DNA of 64,000 nucleotides from Streptomonospora alba (GTDB taxonomy: Bacteria; Actinomycetota; Actinomycetes; Streptosporangiales; Streptosporangiaceae): the NCBI RefSeq assembly GCF_000826685.1, contig NZ_JROO01000007.1:1-64000 (forward strand), in the 5' to 3' direction. The notes beneath the pieces are model-generated. The model did not search any database. It had not been told where the DNA came from and saw only the letters and a program-made list of their open reading frames with translations. The position numbers and the translations under genes are program-made. Within the stretch, counting starts at the first letter, position 1. Each line of letters opens with the position of its first letter. Shown here in pieces: positions 7,505 through 15,533 of the stretch.

Positions 7505-8641
7505 GTGAATACCGAAACCAGCCAGGTTCGCCCACAGCACACCACACGCCCCCGCGCGCCGGTGGTAGCTGTCACCGGCGCCGCCGAGGGTATCGGGCGT
7601 CTCCTTGTGGAACGCCTGGTCAAGGCTGCTAGTTCCGGCCATGTAGCCGAAGTCGTGGCGATCGGCGACAGCGCTGACGAGGCTGCGGGCGTCCCGCTGG
7701 GCGTCACCTGGCGCACCGCAGACGTCCGCGACCCCCGGCTGGCGGCCTGCCTGCCGGGCGTGGACGTGCTCGTGCACGCCGGAGACGACCGCACTCTGGC
7801 GACCGCGCCCAAGCAGCGGCGCGCCGACAACCTGCGCGCGGCCCAGACCGTGCTGACCTCGGCCGCCGCCCGGCGTGTACCCCGGGTCGTGCTGCTGACC
7901 AGCACCATGGTCCACGGCGCCGACCCCGACAACCCCGTGCCGATGTCCGAGGACTCCGAAGTCCGCACCGAGACCGGGCCCGGCCTCCTCGGCGACTGGG
8001 TGGAGATCGAGGACCTGGCCTGCCGCGCCCGCCGCTCCCACCCCGGCCTCTCGGTGACCGTGGTGCGGCCCGCGCCGCTGGTGGGCCCCGGCCTGGACAC
8101 CGTGCTCAGCCGCCACTTCTCCGCCCCGCGGCTGCTGACCGTTCGGGGCCGCGAGCAGCGCTGGCAGTTCTGCCACGTCGACGACCTCGCCGGCGCCCTG
8201 GAACACGTCGCCGTGCACGGAGTCGTAGGCAAGGACGGCGCGCTGGCGGTGGGGTGCGAGGGCGCGCTCGACCAGGCCGAAGCCGAGGAGATCGCGGGGC
8301 TGCGCCGCTTCGACGTGCCGGCCAACCTGGTCTTCGGCGCCACACAGCGGCTGCACTCTGCGGGCATCACCCCCGCCTCGGCCGCCGAACTGAAGTTCCT
8401 CGTCTACCCGTGCGTCGTCGACTGCGCGACTCTGCGCGAAAGCGGATGGCGGCCGGACTACGACAACGCGGGTGCGCTGCAGGCGCTGCTGGAGGCGCGC
8501 AGCGGCAAGGCCGCGCTGGTGGGACGCAACGTCGGCCGCAAGGAGGTCACCATCACCGCGGCCAGCGCCGCAGGCGCCGCGGCGGCGGCCATCGGGACCG
8601 CGGCCGCGGTGCGCCGCCTGCGCAAGCGGCGCGGCCGCTGA
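7505..8641 (+). CDS. NAD-dependent epimerase/dehydratase family protein (SDR)
   Basis: A 378-residue extended SDR-like protein. A Rossmann start is seen at about residues 20-32 (VVAVTGAAEGIGRLL), followed by VDVLVHAGDD, VLLTSTMVHG and SVTVVRPAPLVGPGLD. These fit the nucleotide-sugar epimerase fold, although the usual YxxxK is not clear, so catalysis may be altered. The C-terminus (about 350-378) is an Ala-rich hydrophobic segment capped by an Arg/Lys cluster and could be a membrane anchor. The GTG start at 7505 is divergent from the DUF2342 gene across 62 bp. The substrate is unknown. Confidence 0.75.
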   Translation: MNTETSQVRPQHTTRPRAPVVAVTGAAEGIGRLLVERLVKAASSGHVAEVVAIGDSADEAAGVPLGVTWRTADVRDPRLAACLPGVDVLVHAGDDRTLATAPKQRRADNLRAAQTVLTSAAARRVPRVVLLTSTMVHGADPDNPVPMSEDSEVRTETGPGLLGDWVEIEDLACRARRSHPGLSVTVVRPAPLVGPGLDTVLSRHFSAPRLLTVRGREQRWQFCHVDDLAGALEHVAVHGVVGKDGALAVGCEGALDQAEAEEIAGLRRFDVPANLVFGATQRLHSAGITPASAAELKFLVYPCVVDCATLRESGWRPDYDNAGALQALLEARSGKAALVGRNVGRKEVTITAASAAGAAAAAIGTAAAVRRLRKRRGR

Positions 8642-8713
8642 CCCACTCGGGCCGCGGCCGCGCGCGGCGATCAGGGGCCGATCCGGCTCCGGCCGCGGCG
8701 CCGGCGCTGTTGA

Positions 8714-8719
8714 TACTGT
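8714..8719 (+). promoter_or_regulatory. -10 box of moaE (TACTGT), leaderless
   Basis: TACTGT lies 7 nt before the GTG start at 8727, inside TTGATACTGT. No ribosome binding site is present. Confidence 0.5.
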
Positions 8720-8726
8720 CGCTCAT

Positions 8727-9164
8727 GTGGATGCCATCAGCCTGGTAGGACTGCGCGAAACCCCGATCTCGGTCGACGAGGTCCTCGCCGCAGTGGGCGA
8801 TCCCCGCGCCGGGGGCACCGCCTTCTTCGTCGGAACGGTCCGCGACCACGACCACGGGCGCGCCGTCGCGCGCCTGGCCTACTCCGCCCACCCGCGCGCC
8901 GAGGGCGACATGCGGCGTGTCATGGAGAAGGTCGTGGCCGACGTCTCCGGCGACGGCCGCCCCGTCTGGCGGGTGGCCGCCCTGCACCGCGTCGGCGACC
9001 TGGAGATCGGCGACACCGCCGTGGTCGCGGCCGCCGCGGCCGGGCACCGCGACGAGGCGTTCGACGCCTGCCGCCGGCTGATCGACGACCTCAAGGCCGA
9101 GGTGCCCATCTGGAAGCACCAGGAGTTCACCGACGGCGACACGGAGTGGGTCGGCGCGGAGTAG
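8727..9164 (+). CDS. moaE: Molybdopterin synthase catalytic subunit MoaE
   Basis: A 145-residue MoaE, the large subunit of molybdopterin synthase, which adds sulfur from the MoaD thiocarboxylate to cyclic pyranopterin monophosphate. Conserved stretches include GGTAFFVGTVRDHDHGR, LAYSAHPRAEGDMRRV, VAALHRVGDLEIGD, and the catalytic block DLKAEVPIWKHQEFTDG with the key lysines. The start is taken as GTG 8727 because homology begins at once and a TANNNT box precedes it. No moaD is adjacent, so the small subunit must be elsewhere. The short gap to the protease gene has its own promoter. Confidence 0.92.
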   Translation: MDAISLVGLRETPISVDEVLAAVGDPRAGGTAFFVGTVRDHDHGRAVARLAYSAHPRAEGDMRRVMEKVVADVSGDGRPVWRVAALHRVGDLEIGDTAVVAAAAAGHRDEAFDACRRLIDDLKAEVPIWKHQEFTDGDTEWVGAE

Positions 9165-9217
9165 CCGACCGACAGCCGCCCGCGGCGGGTCCAGATCGGG
9201 GTCCGCTCTGCGCCGTT

Positions 9218-9223
9218 TAGGCT
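9218..9223 (+). promoter_or_regulatory. -10 box (TAGGCT) of a leaderless gene
   Basis: TAGGCT is followed by 7 nt and then the ATG at 9231, with no Shine-Dalgarno in between. Confidence 0.55.
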
Positions 9224-9230
9224 GTGCAGC

Positions 9231-10286
9231 ATGTTCCGTCGTGCTATGACCCTGATCGTCGCGTTGCTGCTGCTGGTCGGCTTCGGGGCGGGAGCGGTGT
9301 TCCTGCCCGTGCCCTACCTCGTCGCCTCGCCCGGCATCGCGCTGAACACCCTGGGCGAAGCCGACGGCGAGAAGATCATCCAAATCGAGGGCACCGAGAG
9401 CTACAGCCACGAGGGCGGCGAGCTGTCCATGGTCACGGTGCAGTACTCCGGCGGACCCGACGTGCGCATGGACCTGTTCACCGTGCTCGGCGCATGGCTG
9501 TCGCCCACCCAGGCGGTGATCCCCCAAGAGGCGCTGTTCCCGCCGGACCGAAGCGTCGAGGAGATCACCCAGACCCAGACGGTGGAGATGAACAGCTCCC
9601 AGCGCCGGGCCACCGCGGCGGCGCTGACCCAGCTGGGCGTCGAGTACGAGACCAGCGCCTACGTCGCCCAGGTCATGAAGGACATGCCGGCCCGCGGCAA
9701 GCTGCGCAAGGACGACGTCATCACCCGGGTGGACGGCGAGCCCGTCGCCGACAAGCAGGAGGCGGTCGAACTCGTCGCCGACCGCGAACCCGGAGACCCC
9801 GTCGCACTCACCGTCGACCGGGACGGCGAGCGGGTCGAGGTCGAGGTCGGCACCAAGGCGAACGACGACGGAGACCCCGTCATCGGCATCCTCATCGCCG
9901 ACCGGATGGACTTCCCCTTCCAGGTCGACATCAGCGTCGGCGAGATCGGCGGCCCCAGCGCCGGCATGATGTTCGCGCTGGGCACCATGGACCGGCTCTC
10001 CCCCGAAGACCTCACCGGCGGAAACCACATCGCCGGCACCGGAACCATCACCCCCGAGGGCGAGGTCGGCGGTGTCAGCGGCATCGCGCAGAAGATGGTC
10101 AGCGCCCAGCAGCAGGGGGCCGAATACTTCCTCGTCGCCGGCGAGAGCTGCTCGCAGACGTTCGACTCCGCCGCCTCCGGCGAGATCGAGGTCGTCAAGG
10201 TGAACACGCTCGACGACGCCGTCGGCGCGCTGGAGGCCATTCGCGCCGGCGAGGACGGCGACCTGGCACGCTGCCAGCCGGGCTGA
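9231..10286 (+). CDS. PDZ domain-containing Lon-like protease (YlbL family)
   Basis: A 351-residue membrane-anchored serine protease. Residues 7-28 form a signal-anchor helix (LIVALLLLVGFGAGAVFL), a PDZ domain covers about 130-215 (RGKLRKDDVITRVDGEPV), and the C-terminal third is a Lon-type proteolytic domain. The catalytic serine is in GGPSAGMMFALG (about 241-252) and the catalytic lysine follows in GIAQKMVSAQQQGA, the Ser-Lys dyad of family S16. It probably cleaves membrane or exported substrates outside the cytoplasmic membrane. Adjacency to UPF0182 resembles the mycobacterial Rv3194c-Rv3193c arrangement. It converges with the PPA1309 gene through a long hairpin. Confidence 0.92.
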   Translation: MFRRAMTLIVALLLLVGFGAGAVFLPVPYLVASPGIALNTLGEADGEKIIQIEGTESYSHEGGELSMVTVQYSGGPDVRMDLFTVLGAWLSPTQAVIPQEALFPPDRSVEEITQTQTVEMNSSQRRATAAALTQLGVEYETSAYVAQVMKDMPARGKLRKDDVITRVDGEPVADKQEAVELVADREPGDPVALTVDRDGERVEVEVGTKANDDGDPVIGILIADRMDFPFQVDISVGEIGGPSAGMMFALGTMDRLSPEDLTGGNHIAGTGTITPEGEVGGVSGIAQKMVSAQQQGAEYFLVAGESCSQTFDSAASGEIEVVKVNTLDDAVGALEAIRAGEDGDLARCQPG

Positions 10287-10294
10287 GCCCTCCG

Positions 10295-10320
10295 GCCGCA
10301 CCGGCGCGCGCCGGTGCGGC
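10295..10320. terminator. Bidirectional hairpin between convergent genes
   Basis: A perfect 26-bp palindrome (13-bp arms, centre at 10307/10308) sits 9 nt after the protease stop and 46 nt before the stop of the PPA1309 gene. It has no T-run. It probably terminates both transcripts. Confidence 0.6.
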
Positions 10321-10365
10321 ACCGCCCGGGTCCGCTCCCGGGCCGGCACAGCGCCGGAGCGGGCC

Positions 10366-10899
10366 TCAGCCCTCCTCGCCGTCCTCCTCCAGCGTGATCG
10401 CCAGCGCCGAAGTCAGCGCCGGCACGAGGTCCTCGCCGCTGAGCACCTCGTCCTCGGAGTCGTGGCTGCGCATCCGCATCGCCGACTGCCGGCTGCCGTC
10501 GCGCAGCACACCCGCGACCATGCGGACCTCCTCACGCCCTTCCTGGCTCTGCGCCCACGTTCCCGCGTCGACGTCGTCGGGCGGGTCCAGCGTGGCGTCG
10601 GAACCCTTCACCACCAGGCGCTCCATCACCAGGGCGCATCCGGTCACCGCCTCGGGCCAGGCCATCCTGCCCAGCGCCTCCTCCAACGGGACGTCCTCGG
10701 GCAGCGGTTCCTGCTCCACCGGGGTCAGGTCGTCGGCGGGGACGTCGCCGGTCAGCCCCAGCATCTCCGCCAGGGCGGGTTCACGCTCCATCAGGTCGGT
10801 TGTCGGCACCAGAGCGTAGATGCGCACCGGCTGGTCCCAGCCTTGTCCGGCGGCGTGGCGCTCGAGTTCGAGGACGGCTTCGCGAATGTTGAAAGACAC
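10366..10899 (-). CDS. PPA1309 family protein
   Basis: A 177-residue cytoplasmic protein of the actinobacterial PPA1309 family, whose function is unknown. Recognisable family text includes FNIREAVLELERHAAGQGWDQPVRIYALV, MAWPEAVTGCALVMERLVV and GVLRDGSRQSAMRMRSHDSEDEVLSGEDLVPALT. No membrane segment or catalytic motif is evident, and the C-terminus is acidic. The start is the GTG at 10899, where homology begins; a GGAGGG lies directly against it, too close for a normal ribosome binding site, so the start is uncertain by a few codons. The gene is divergent from UPF0182. Confidence 0.8.
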   Translation of the reverse strand: MSFNIREAVLELERHAAGQGWDQPVRIYALVPTTDLMEREPALAEMLGLTGDVPADDLTPVEQEPLPEDVPLEEALGRMAWPEAVTGCALVMERLVVKGSDATLDPPDDVDAGTWAQSQEGREEVRMVAGVLRDGSRQSAMRMRSHDSEDEVLSGEDLVPALTSALAITLEEDGEEG

Positions 10900-11118
10900 C
10901 CCTCCATGGTGGCCGACGAGGGAGACCGGAAAGCGCGCCGCCGACGGAGTAAAGTCGCACCACGGCGCTCCGATGCCTGACCGAGGCACAGTCGATGTCA
11001 TGTTGTCATCGGCTGGCGCGGGGTTTCGGGAACCCCCGCACCACCCAATAAGTTGCGTTACCGAAGGGACCCGAGTCCCCAACCGACCGACCCGCAGTGC
11101 TACCTATGAGGGGGAGGC

Positions 11119-14100
11119 GTGAGCTTCCGATCGCCCGGCGCACCGTCCGCGCGAATGCCCCGCCGATCCCGGCTGCTCGCGCCTGTCGCAGTGGCCGTGG
11201 TCGTCGTCATCGCGGGGTTGCTGACCGCCGCGAACTTCTGGACCGACTACCTGTGGTTCGACTCCGTCGGGTATACGTCGATCTTCCTCACCGAGCTGCG
11301 CACGAAGGTGCTCATGTTCGTCGTCGGCGGCCTGGTCATGGCCGCCGCCGTCGGCGCCAGCATGTACTTCGCCTACCGCAGCCGACCGCTGGCGCCGCCG
11401 ATGAGCCCCGAACAACAGGGGCTGGCGCGCTACCGGATGTCGATCGAACCGCGCCGCAAGCTCTTCTTCTGGGCGATCGTCGCCGGCCTCGGCGTGCTGG
11501 CCGGCGCCTCGGCCAGCGGTGAGTGGGGTACCTACCTGCAGTTCGCCAACGGCGCGTCCTTCGGCGTCGAGGACCCGCAGTTCGGCCGCGACATCTCCTT
11601 CTACACCTTCACCTACCCCTTCCTGCGGGTGGTGCTGGGTTACCTGTTCGCGGCCGTGGTGCTGGCCTTCATCGCCGCGGTCGTCGTGCACTACCTCTAC
11701 GGCGGCGTCCGGCTGCAGGGCCAGGGCCAGCGCGCCACCCCCGCCGCCCGCGTGCAGCTGTCGGTCCTGCTGGGCGTCTTCGTGCTGCTGCGCGCCGCCG
11801 CCTACTGGCTCGACCAGTACGGGCTGGTCTTCTCCAGCCGCGGCTACACCTTCGGCGCCTCCTACACCGACGTCAACGCGGTCCTCTACGCCGTGATCAT
11901 CCTTTCGGTGATCTCCGTGGTCTGCGCGCTGCTGTTCTTCGCCAACATCTACGTGCGCAACGTGATGATGCCGGTGGCCAGCCTCGGCCTGCTGGTGCTG
12001 TCGGCCATCCTGATCGGCGGCGTCTACCCCGCGATCGTGCAGCAGTTCCAGGTCAGCCCGAACGAGCAGCGGGTGGAGCGACCCTTCATCCAGCGCACGA
12101 TCGAGGCCACCCGTGCCGCCTACGGCATCGACAGCGCCGAGGTCACCGACTACGACGCGCAGACCGAACTGTCAGCAGACCAGCTGTCCGACGAGGCCTC
12201 CACCATCCCCAGCGTCCGGCTGGTCGACCCCTCCGTGGTGTCCCAGACCTTCCAGCAGATGCAGCAGGTGCGCGGGTTCTACCAGTTCCCCGAGGTGCTG
12301 GCCGTCGACCGCTACCAGGACGGCGAGGGCAACAGCGTCGACACGATCATCGCCGCACGCGAGCTGTCGGGGCCGCCGCAGGACCAGGACAACTGGCTGA
12401 CCCGGCACACCGTCTACACCCACGGCTTCGGGATCGTCGCCGCGGCCGGCAACCAGGTGGACAACCAGGGGCGGCCGGTCTTCACCGAATACAACATCCC
12501 GCCCGAGGGCGAGCTGTCCGAAACCACGGGCGAGTACGAGCCGCGGATCTACTTCGGCCAGGAGGGCGCCGACTACGTCATCGCCAACGCCGAGCCCGAG
12601 TACGACTTCCCTCTGGGCGGCACCAGCGACGACGTCACCACCACCGAGGACGAGGAGGGCGCCACCCCCACTCCCACGTCGGACAACGCCAACGCGCCCG
12701 CCGATGCGCAGGCCGATGCCCAGGCCGACGGCCAGGGCGGCGGTGAAGGCGGCGGCCAAGGCGGCGAGAGCCCCGAAGGCCAGGGCGAGGGCGAAGGAGG
12801 AGACGGCGGCGAAGGCAGCGGCCAGCGCACCAACAGCTACGACGGCGACGGCGGCGTCGAGCTGAGCAACTTCTTCAAGCGCATCCTCTACGCGCTGCGG
12901 TACCAGGAGCCCGACATCCTGCTGAACAACGCGATCTCGGAGGAGTCGCGCCTCATCTACGAGCGCGACCCGGCCGACCGCGTCGAGCGGGTGGCGCCGT
13001 TCCTGACCGCCGACGGCAAGGTCTACCCGACCATCGTCGACGGCCGCGTGAAGTGGGTCGTGGACGCCTACACGACCACGAACATGTACCCCTACTCGGA
13101 GCGGATCGACCTCTCCGACGCGACCGAGGACACGTTCACCCAGAGCACCGACACCGTCAACGCGCTGCCGGGCAACCAGGTGAACTACATCCGCAACTCG
13201 GTCAAGGCCACGGTCGACGCCTACGACGGCACCGTGACCCTCTACGGCTGGGACCAGGAGGACCCGGTCCTCAAGACCTGGTCCAAGGCCTTCCCCGAGG
13301 TGATGACCAAGAAGGGCGAGATCAGCGACGAGCTGATGTCGCACCTGCGCTACCCCGGCGACCTGATGAAGGTCCAGCGGGAGATGCTGCGGCGCTACCA
13401 CATCACCGACGCCGACGCGTTCTACGGCGGCCAGGACTTCTGGAACGTTCCCTCCGACCCCACGTCGGAGAGCGACAGCCCCGAACCGCCCTACCGCCAG
13501 ACCATCGGCTACCCGGGCGAGGACGACGCCGACTTCTCCATCACGTCGACGTTCGTGCCGCGCGGCCGCGAGAACCTGGCCGGCTTCCTGGCGGTCAACA
13601 GCGACGCCACCGAGCAGGACTACGGCAAGCTGCGCATTCTGAAGCTGCCGCAGGACACGGTGGTCATGGGGCCGGGACAGGTGCAGGCGCAGTTCTCCGC
13701 CGACGACGCGATCCGCGACGAGCTGCTGCCGCTGCAGCAGAGCCAGCAGTCGCGGATCATCAGGGGCAACCTGCTCACCCTGCCGTTCGCCGACGGCCTG
13801 CTCTACGTCGAACCGCTCTACGTCCGAGCCGAAGGCAGCCAGACCTCCTATCCGCTGCTGCAGAAGGTCATGGTCGGCTTCGGCGAGGAGGTCGCGATCG
13901 GCAACAACCTCCAGGAGGGGCTGAACAACCTCTTCGAGGGCGGTGAGGGCCCGCTGAACGAGGGCGGCGGCCAAGACTCCGGCTCCGAGGACGGCCAGGA
14001 GGACGGCGGCCAGCAGGACGGCGGCGGAGGCGGCGGGGGCAACGGCGAGCTCGCCGAGGCCCTCGACGACGCCGCTCAGGCCTACGAGGACGGCCGGCAG

Positions 14101-14211
14101 GCCCTGCAGGACGGCGACTTCACCGCCTACGACGAGGCCAACGAGCGCCTTGAGGAAGCCCTGCAGCGCGCCGAGGAGGCCTCAGGCGACGGCGGCGGAG
14201 GCTCGGACTGA
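11119..14211 (+). CDS. UPF0182 family large membrane protein
   Basis: A 1030-residue integral membrane protein of UPF0182 (mycobacterial Rv3193c-like). About seven hydrophobic helices occupy the first third (starting near residues 18-40 and continuing to about 300). A long soluble, probably extracytoplasmic domain follows, with conserved text such as FIQRTIEATRAAYG, FLTADGKVYPTIVDGRVKWVVDAYTT and PFADGLLYVEPLYVRAEG. An acidic Gly/Glu/Gln-rich insert of roughly 70 residues lies near 510-580, and a second low-complexity tail near 940-985 is followed by a helical C-terminus. The start is GTG 11119 after GGGGGAGG. Function is unknown. It is monocistronic, with its own terminator. Confidence 0.9.
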   Translation: MSFRSPGAPSARMPRRSRLLAPVAVAVVVVIAGLLTAANFWTDYLWFDSVGYTSIFLTELRTKVLMFVVGGLVMAAAVGASMYFAYRSRPLAPPMSPEQQGLARYRMSIEPRRKLFFWAIVAGLGVLAGASASGEWGTYLQFANGASFGVEDPQFGRDISFYTFTYPFLRVVLGYLFAAVVLAFIAAVVVHYLYGGVRLQGQGQRATPAARVQLSVLLGVFVLLRAAAYWLDQYGLVFSSRGYTFGASYTDVNAVLYAVIILSVISVVCALLFFANIYVRNVMMPVASLGLLVLSAILIGGVYPAIVQQFQVSPNEQRVERPFIQRTIEATRAAYGIDSAEVTDYDAQTELSADQLSDEASTIPSVRLVDPSVVSQTFQQMQQVRGFYQFPEVLAVDRYQDGEGNSVDTIIAARELSGPPQDQDNWLTRHTVYTHGFGIVAAAGNQVDNQGRPVFTEYNIPPEGELSETTGEYEPRIYFGQEGADYVIANAEPEYDFPLGGTSDDVTTTEDEEGATPTPTSDNANAPADAQADAQADGQGGGEGGGQGGESPEGQGEGEGGDGGEGSGQRTNSYDGDGGVELSNFFKRILYALRYQEPDILLNNAISEESRLIYERDPADRVERVAPFLTADGKVYPTIVDGRVKWVVDAYTTTNMYPYSERIDLSDATEDTFTQSTDTVNALPGNQVNYIRNSVKATVDAYDGTVTLYGWDQEDPVLKTWSKAFPEVMTKKGEISDELMSHLRYPGDLMKVQREMLRRYHITDADAFYGGQDFWNVPSDPTSESDSPEPPYRQTIGYPGEDDADFSITSTFVPRGRENLAGFLAVNSDATEQDYGKLRILKLPQDTVVMGPGQVQAQFSADDAIRDELLPLQQSQQSRIIRGNLLTLPFADGLLYVEPLYVRAEGSQTSYPLLQKVMVGFGEEVAIGNNLQEGLNNLFEGGEGPLNEGGGQDSGSEDGQEDGGQQDGGGGGGGNGELAEALDDAAQAYEDGRQALQDGDFTAYDEANERLEEALQRAEEASGDGGGGSD

Positions 14212-14235
14212 GCCCTCTGCACAGTGATCGCTGCG

Positions 14236-14273
14236 GCGGCCGCGGCGGAAGGCGCTCCTTCCGCCGCGGCCGC
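14236..14273 (+). terminator. Strong hairpin terminator of the UPF0182 gene
   Basis: A perfect 17-bp stem (14236-14252 with 14257-14273) with a CGCT loop starts 24 nt after the stop codon. It isolates UPF0182 from the tRNA promoter. Confidence 0.7.
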
Positions 14274-14308
14274 GGTCGCACCGATTTGGTGTTGGCGCAC
14301 GGAAGCGC

Positions 14309-14314
14309 TAATGT
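14309..14314 (+). promoter_or_regulatory. -10 element of the first initiator tRNA (TAATGT)
   Basis: TAATGT lies 14 nt before the mature tRNA 5' end. A similar TAGTGT (14575-14580) precedes the second copy in the same position, and the stretch GGAAACACATCGA between box and tRNA is shared, so the promoter was duplicated with the gene. Confidence 0.5.
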
Positions 14315-14328
14315 TGGAAACACATCGA

Positions 14329-14405
14329 CGCGGGGTGGAGCAGTTCGGTAGCTCGCTGGGCTCATAACCCAGAGGTCGCAGGTTCAAATCCTGTCCCCGC
14401 TACCA
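14329..14405 (+). tRNA. tRNA-fMet (CAT), initiator, copy 1
   Basis: A 77-nt gene with encoded CCA. The acceptor stem pairs 2-7 with 66-71, while position 1 (C) and position 72 (T) are unpaired, the initiator signature. The anticodon CAT sits in CTCATAA, and the stem carries the three G:C pairs GGG/CCC typical of initiator tRNA. The T-loop is TTCAAAT. It has its own promoter and terminator. Confidence 0.95.
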
Positions 14406-14408
14406 AGG

Positions 14409-14449
14409 AAAGATCCGGTTTCGCATTCCGGAGCCGGATCTTTCTTTTT
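14409..14449 (+). terminator. Rho-independent terminator of initiator tRNA copy 1
   Basis: AAAGATCCGG (14409-14418) pairs with CCGGATCTTT (14434-14443) and runs into a T-rich tract to 14449, a classical intrinsic terminator right after the CCA. Confidence 0.85.
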
Positions 14450-14593
14450 GCCCCCGCCGCATCCGGATCGCACGGTCCGCCGATTCCCTCTGGGGATCAT
14501 CGGATCCGCGTTCCCACCTGCGGGGGTACGGAGTGCGCCGAGCCATCCGATTTGGTTCAGAGGCTCGGACGCGATAGTGTGGAAACACATCGA

Positions 14594-14667
14594 CGCGGGG
14601 TGGAGCAGTTCGGTAGCTCGCTGGGCTCATAACCCAGAGGTCGCAGGTTCAAATCCTGTCCCCGCTA
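14594..14667 (+). tRNA. tRNA-fMet (CAT), initiator, copy 2
   Basis: The 74-nt body is identical to copy 1, including the unpaired C1/T72 and the GGG/CCC anticodon stem. The 3' end continues ACACAG, so CCA is not encoded and must be added by the CCA-adding enzyme. Its promoter box TAGTGT is at 14575-14580. Copies in tandem with separate promoters point to duplication of a transcription unit. Confidence 0.95.
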
Positions 14668-14677
14668 CACAGAATGG

Positions 14678-14713
14678 CGGCCCGGTACTCGGAAACGAGC
14701 ACCGGGCCGTTTT
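14678..14713 (+). terminator. Rho-independent terminator of initiator tRNA copy 2
   Basis: CGGCCCGGT (14678-14686) pairs with ACCGGGCCG (14701-14709), with an inner CTCG/CGAG stem and TTTT at 14710-14713. Confidence 0.85.
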
Positions 14714-14943
14714 GTGTTCGCTTCCGGGCGGCGGCTCCCGCCGTCCGCCGCAGACCCCGAGACCGGCACCCCACCGGGAAGACCGGCGGCCGGTCACCCC
14801 GAAGGCGCGTCGACGGGGGCGGGTGTGCGCGAGACGGGCACCCGTGCCCGCACAGCGCGGTGATGCGGGAACCCGCCCGAAGCCATTCACACGCCCCGTG
14901 TGGGAGCAGGCGGGAATCCCGAGCCTTCAGGCCCGGGAGGATG

Positions 14944-15462
14944 TCAATCGCCCTTGAAGCCGTCGCAGGCGATGTAGACGCCCTTGTCGGTGGTCCACAC
15001 GACGGTGTGGACGCCGCTCGACAGCGACGCGTCGGGGAAGTCGTCGGGGAAGTCCACCTCGGCCCAGTCGCTGCCGGAGACCTTCGCCTGCGTCTCGACG
15101 GTGCTGTCGTCGGGTGCGGTGACGGTGGCCGTGACGGAGACCTCGCCCGATCCCTCGGTGTCGCGCAGCTTGAGGGGCGCGCTCTTGGAGACGCCGTTGC
15201 GCGGCGCCGCGGTCTCCCACGCGCCGGGCGCGTTGCCGGTGATCCGCGGATCGCAGGCGAGGGCGTCGGCGTCGAAGCGAAGCTCCGCCAGCGCCGACGG
15301 GTCGGTCACCGGCGCCGCGGCGTCGGCGCTCGGGGCGATCTGCTGCTCAAGCTCCTCCAGCGACGGCCCGGTCTCGGACCCGCAGGCGGTCAGCGCGAGG
15401 CAGGCCGCCGCGGCGGCCGGGAGCAGGAGGCGGAGGGGGCTGCTGATGAGCTGTTGCGACAC
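14944..15462 (-). CDS. Small secreted lipoprotein, function unknown
   Basis: A 172-residue putative lipoprotein. The N-terminus has Leu/Ala-rich signal sequence RLLLPAAAAACLALTAC, with lipobox LTAC giving a lipidated cysteine near residue 26. The mature part is small and acidic with SVTATVTAPDDSTVETQ and ends with a C-terminal VYIACDGFKGD. A pair of cysteines (near CDP and ACD) could form a disulfide. No known domain is recognised. The GTG at 15462 is chosen because a TAGTCT box precedes it by 7 nt on the same strand and the signal peptide begins there. The 280 nt between the tRNA terminator and this gene show no other feature. Confidence 0.75.
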   Translation of the reverse strand: MSQQLISSPLRLLLPAAAAACLALTACGSETGPSLEELEQQIAPSADAAAPVTDPSALAELRFDADALACDPRITGNAPGAWETAAPRNGVSKSAPLKLRDTEGSGEVSVTATVTAPDDSTVETQAKVSGSDWAEVDFPDDFPDASLSSGVHTVVWTTDKGVYIACDGFKGD

Positions 15463-15469
15463 GAGCCGC

Positions 15470-15475
15470 AGACTA
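15470..15475 (-). promoter_or_regulatory. -10 box (TAGTCT) of the lipoprotein gene, leaderless
   Basis: Read on the minus strand, TAGTCT is followed by 7 nt and the GTG start at 15462, without a Shine-Dalgarno. Confidence 0.5.
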
Positions 15476-15533
15476 CTACGCCCCGGCGGCTCGCGAACCA
15501 CGCCCGGAACGCCCACCGCAGGCGCGCACGGGT

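Noticed and set aside
14448-14957. 169-codon plus-strand ORF spanning the second tRNA gene
   Set aside because: It runs through a tRNA and its terminator, so it cannot be a protein gene.
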